DNA of 64,000 nucleotides from Nostoc sp. NMS9 (GTDB taxonomy: Bacteria > Cyanobacteriota > Cyanobacteriia > Cyanobacteriales > Nostocaceae). The translations under genes and the position numbers were made by a program. The stretch spans positions 1 to 64,000 of the forward strand of contig NZ_JABXKL010000032.1 of NCBI RefSeq assembly GCF_017114995.1, written 5' to 3'. Under the pieces are notes generated by a model. That model was not told the DNA's origin, ran no database searches, and worked only from the letters and a program-made list of their open reading frames with translations. This document shows positions 61,888-64,000 of this stretch, piece after piece (position 1 is the stretch's first letter; each line of letters starts with the position of its first letter).

Positions 61888-64000
61888 TTAAGTTGGACTG
61901 GTGTTAGATGGTTCGGTAACTGGCGGTTGCGTGACAGTTCTACATGGATTTGGTGCGTCTGATTGTAAAACAACGCCAAAACGGTTGACTTGGGAGGAGT
62001 TTAGCAATACTGTTGCTGGTAAAGGTTTTGAATTTGGTGGAACTGAGGTAGTTACAGCTGGGTTATTAGGATTAGCTGGAGTTTGTGTACTTTTATTATT
62101 GGCACAGACTCGCATAGACACCAAAAAACTCCCAGAAGCAGGATTTGGATTTGATTTTTTCTCAATAACTTCTAAAAAAGTCCCACGGGGAAGTAATTGG
62201 TTGTTTCCCAAGGAGATGTCATTATTGGTTTTAATTACCCAACCAAGAGAAAGATTAGCCAGCGATCGCGGTGTCGGTGTTGCTTCGATGGTAGGATTTT
62301 GAGTTTGTAATGGATTGGAAAAAATTGGAGAGGCCCCTGATGGCGATCGCAGTTGCTTGACGAACAATCCTAAAAAACCTGCTGCTAGGACAAATATTAA
62401 TGGAACTATCCACTGTAGGGGGAATTGACGAGTTCTAGCAGGCTCAGTGTCTGGAATCACCTGAGTCTTGTGGTTTGGGCTGCCTAAAACTGTCGCATCT
62501 GTCGCCCTAGATGCTAAATCAACAGTTTTGGCAGAATAACTCTGGGGAATCACTGCTTGGATGGTGATTTCTGGTTCCCAATATTGGACTTGATAGTGAA
62601 CTAAAGCAACGGTGACATTATCGTGTCCATTTTTAGTATTAGCAATTTCGACTAATCTATCGGCAACAGTTGCTATATTTGCTTCCCCAACTAAAATCGG
62701 CAAGATTTCTGTTTCCCAGTACTCCTCCACCCGATCGAAGTCACTCAAACCATCGGATGTGAGCAGAAAAACAGCATCTTCATCGAGCATAAACCGTCCC
62801 GATGTGGGATGCAATGAAGTGCTAGACCCCATCCCCAAAGCTTGGACGAGAGAGCCAGCGGCACTCTGTTGTACTGCATCGCGGTAAATGGCATAACCTA
62901 GTCGCACTTCGCGGGAGGCGACATCATCATCAAGGGTAACTTGATAACAGCCGTGGCGTGTAATCCAGTAGGCACGACTATCGCCGACGTGGGTAATGTA
63001 CATTTCATGAGCAACAGGTAATGCCATGACTAAAGTCGTGCCCATGCGTTGACGCCCTTGGCGATTTTCACCGTCATTGCGCTGGCTGATTTTGTCATTG
63101 GCCATTGCCACTGCCTTATCTAGGTCATTCAGCAGCAGTGAGGGGTCTATGTGGTCGTAAGGAACCTTTGTTAGTTGTTGTACCTGCTGCTGGATCGTTT
63201 CAATGGCTAAATTTGAGGCCACATTGCCGCCCTCGTGTCCACCGATACCATCACAGACAATTGCTAAGGCTGTTGGCTGGGGTGGTTTGCTCACCAGAGT
63301 TCCACTGGGAGGGCTACAGGCATCTTCATTACGTTGGCGACTTGGCCCGGTGTCGGTTTTGGTGATAATTTGGATCGTGGGTGTTTGCGATCGCCCTAAC
63401 CCAGCCAGTCCCCGATCTAAAACTCCGACTAATTGATCGGTTGAATTAATCTCTCCCTGAATTAAAGCAAGGCTAACGCGATCAACAAATTCCGCGATCG
63501 CTGGTTTGGCAGTGCTGACCAACTGCTGCCAAAATTCACCTAATTGCGGCAATTCTGGTGATGTGGCGCTGTCAAAACGCAATTCTAACAAACGTACTAA
63601 CGATCCTTCTACCCGTAATACATAAGAGTCAAGTAAGCTAGAAGCGACACCTTCACTCACCAGAGGTTGCCACAGATGAGCTATTTGCCATAACCAATTT
63701 AGTTGGCGCATTGATGTTGCATCACGCCAAGCGGTGGTTAACTCGCTACCCAAATGTACTTGTTGGATAGTGTCATCTACTAATAGTGGCGGTTTTTCTA
63801 AGAGTAATATTTCTCGGTGGGAAGACCCGTCAGCAACAAAAAGCACTCCATATACCTGCGGTACGTGTAAACGGTAGGGAATCAGTCTCAGGTAGGCTTT
63901 TAGAGGCTGCAAATTATCTAACTCAGGCGTTAGCGCTAATAAACCAGGCTTCGTATCTAAAAGAACAAATTTATCAAGGATTAAATAGCGATCGGCTAAT
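61888..64000 (-). CDS. PP2C-type Ser/Thr phosphatase with membrane anchor (5' end outside window)
   Basis: The frame is open to the right edge, so the N-terminus is missing; the visible part begins LADRYLILDKFVLLDTKPG. The PP2C domain (about 230-500 of the visible protein) has TDTGPSRQRNEDA, VCDGIGGHEGGNVAS, MGTTLVMALPVAHEMYITHV-GDSRAYW and LTSDGLSDF with GHDNVTVALV, giving the metal-binding aspartates. A single membrane segment follows, WIVPLIFVLAAGFLGLFV, then a Pro/Asn-rich extracytoplasmic-type tail. It removes phosphate from Ser/Thr, probably opposing Hanks-type kinases. Relatives often have an N-terminal zinc ribbon, which would lie beyond the window. Confidence 0.9.
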   Translation of the reverse strand, partial: LADRYLILDKFVLLDTKPGLLALTPELDNLQPLKAYLRLIPYRLHVPQVYGVLFVADGSSHREILLLEKPPLLVDDTIQQVHLGSELTTAWRDATSMRQLNWLWQIAHLWQPLVSEGVASSLLDSYVLRVEGSLVRLLELRFDSATSPELPQLGEFWQQLVSTAKPAIAEFVDRVSLALIQGEINSTDQLVGVLDRGLAGLGRSQTPTIQIITKTDTGPSRQRNEDACSPPSGTLVSKPPQPTALAIVCDGIGGHEGGNVASNLAIETIQQQVQQLTKVPYDHIDPSLLLNDLDKAVAMANDKISQRNDGENRQGRQRMGTTLVMALPVAHEMYITHVGDSRAYWITRHGCYQVTLDDDVASREVRLGYAIYRDAVQQSAAGSLVQALGMGSSTSLHPTSGRFMLDEDAVFLLTSDGLSDFDRVEEYWETEILPILVGEANIATVADRLVEIANTKNGHDNVTVALVHYQVQYWEPEITIQAVIPQSYSAKTVDLASRATDATVLGSPNHKTQVIPDTEPARTRQFPLQWIVPLIFVLAAGFLGLFVKQLRSPSGASPIFSNPLQTQNPTIEATPTPRSLANLSLGWVIKTNNDISLGNNQLLPRGTFLEVIEKKSNPNPASGSFLVSMRVCANNKSTQTPANPNNPAVTTSVPPNSKPLPATVLLNSSQVNRFGVVLQSDAPNPCRTVTQPPVTEPSNTSPT

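Overview
The window is from a filamentous, Nostoc-type cyanobacterium. The evidence is photosystem II genes at the left edge, very frequent HIP1 octamers (GCGATCGC), dense heptamer and 21-bp tandem repeats typical of Nostoc genomes, scattered palindromic repeats that also sit in frame inside genes, and a nirA-nrtP-narB nitrate operon with a NrtP-type permease as known from Nostoc punctiforme. Assignment to the Nostoc group is inference from these signs. No rRNA, tRNA or CRISPR array was seen.

Layout. 1-1.8 kb: end of psbD overlapping psbC, then a small PCP-reductase-domain gene. 1.9-9.6 kb (minus): a SWIM zinc-finger gene and a SNF2 helicase gene, separated by two genes that look like a conflict module, a TIR protein and an NB-ARC/TPR protein sharing an 82% identical N-terminal adaptor. 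9.8-12.7 kb: GNAT acetyltransferase and pnp. 12.8-20.5 kb: a broken HicB gene, a NACHT NTPase ending in about twelve near-identical 34-residue HEAT-like repeats, two Uma2 genes, a methyltransferase-HIT fusion, and decayed genes. 21.6-24.3 kb: serA and prmA.

24.4-40.5 kb: part of an extracellular contractile injection system (eCIS). The minus-strand structural set is a small protein, tube, a 1120-residue repeat protein with a tape-measure-like motif, a gp53/Afp7-like protein, VgrG-like spike, PAAR tip, gp25, baseplate J, tail protein I, and a DUF4159 protein. It is flanked by two plus-strand cargo-like genes sharing a GDxYEQEADSVA signature. One carries a possible Cys-His-Asp transglutaminase-like domain and the other a DUF4157 HExxH domain. 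No sheath gene and no AAA+ ATPase gene is present in the window.

40.6-41.3 kb: a VapBC-type toxin-antitoxin pair. 41.7-54.9 kb: nitrate assimilation: ntcB, a Gly/Thr-rich secreted protein, a HEAT protein (likely NirB), a Rieske protein, then nirA-nrtP-narB, a PsiE-like gene and narM. A consensus NtcA promoter lies before nirA. 55-56.6 kb: a decayed TonB-receptor 5' end and a frameshifted ISAs1 element. 56.7-64 kb: DJ-1/PfpI protein, FHA-PrsW membrane protease, an unknown protein, a CHAT-FHA protein and a PP2C phosphatase running off the window, suggesting a phospho-signalling neighbourhood.
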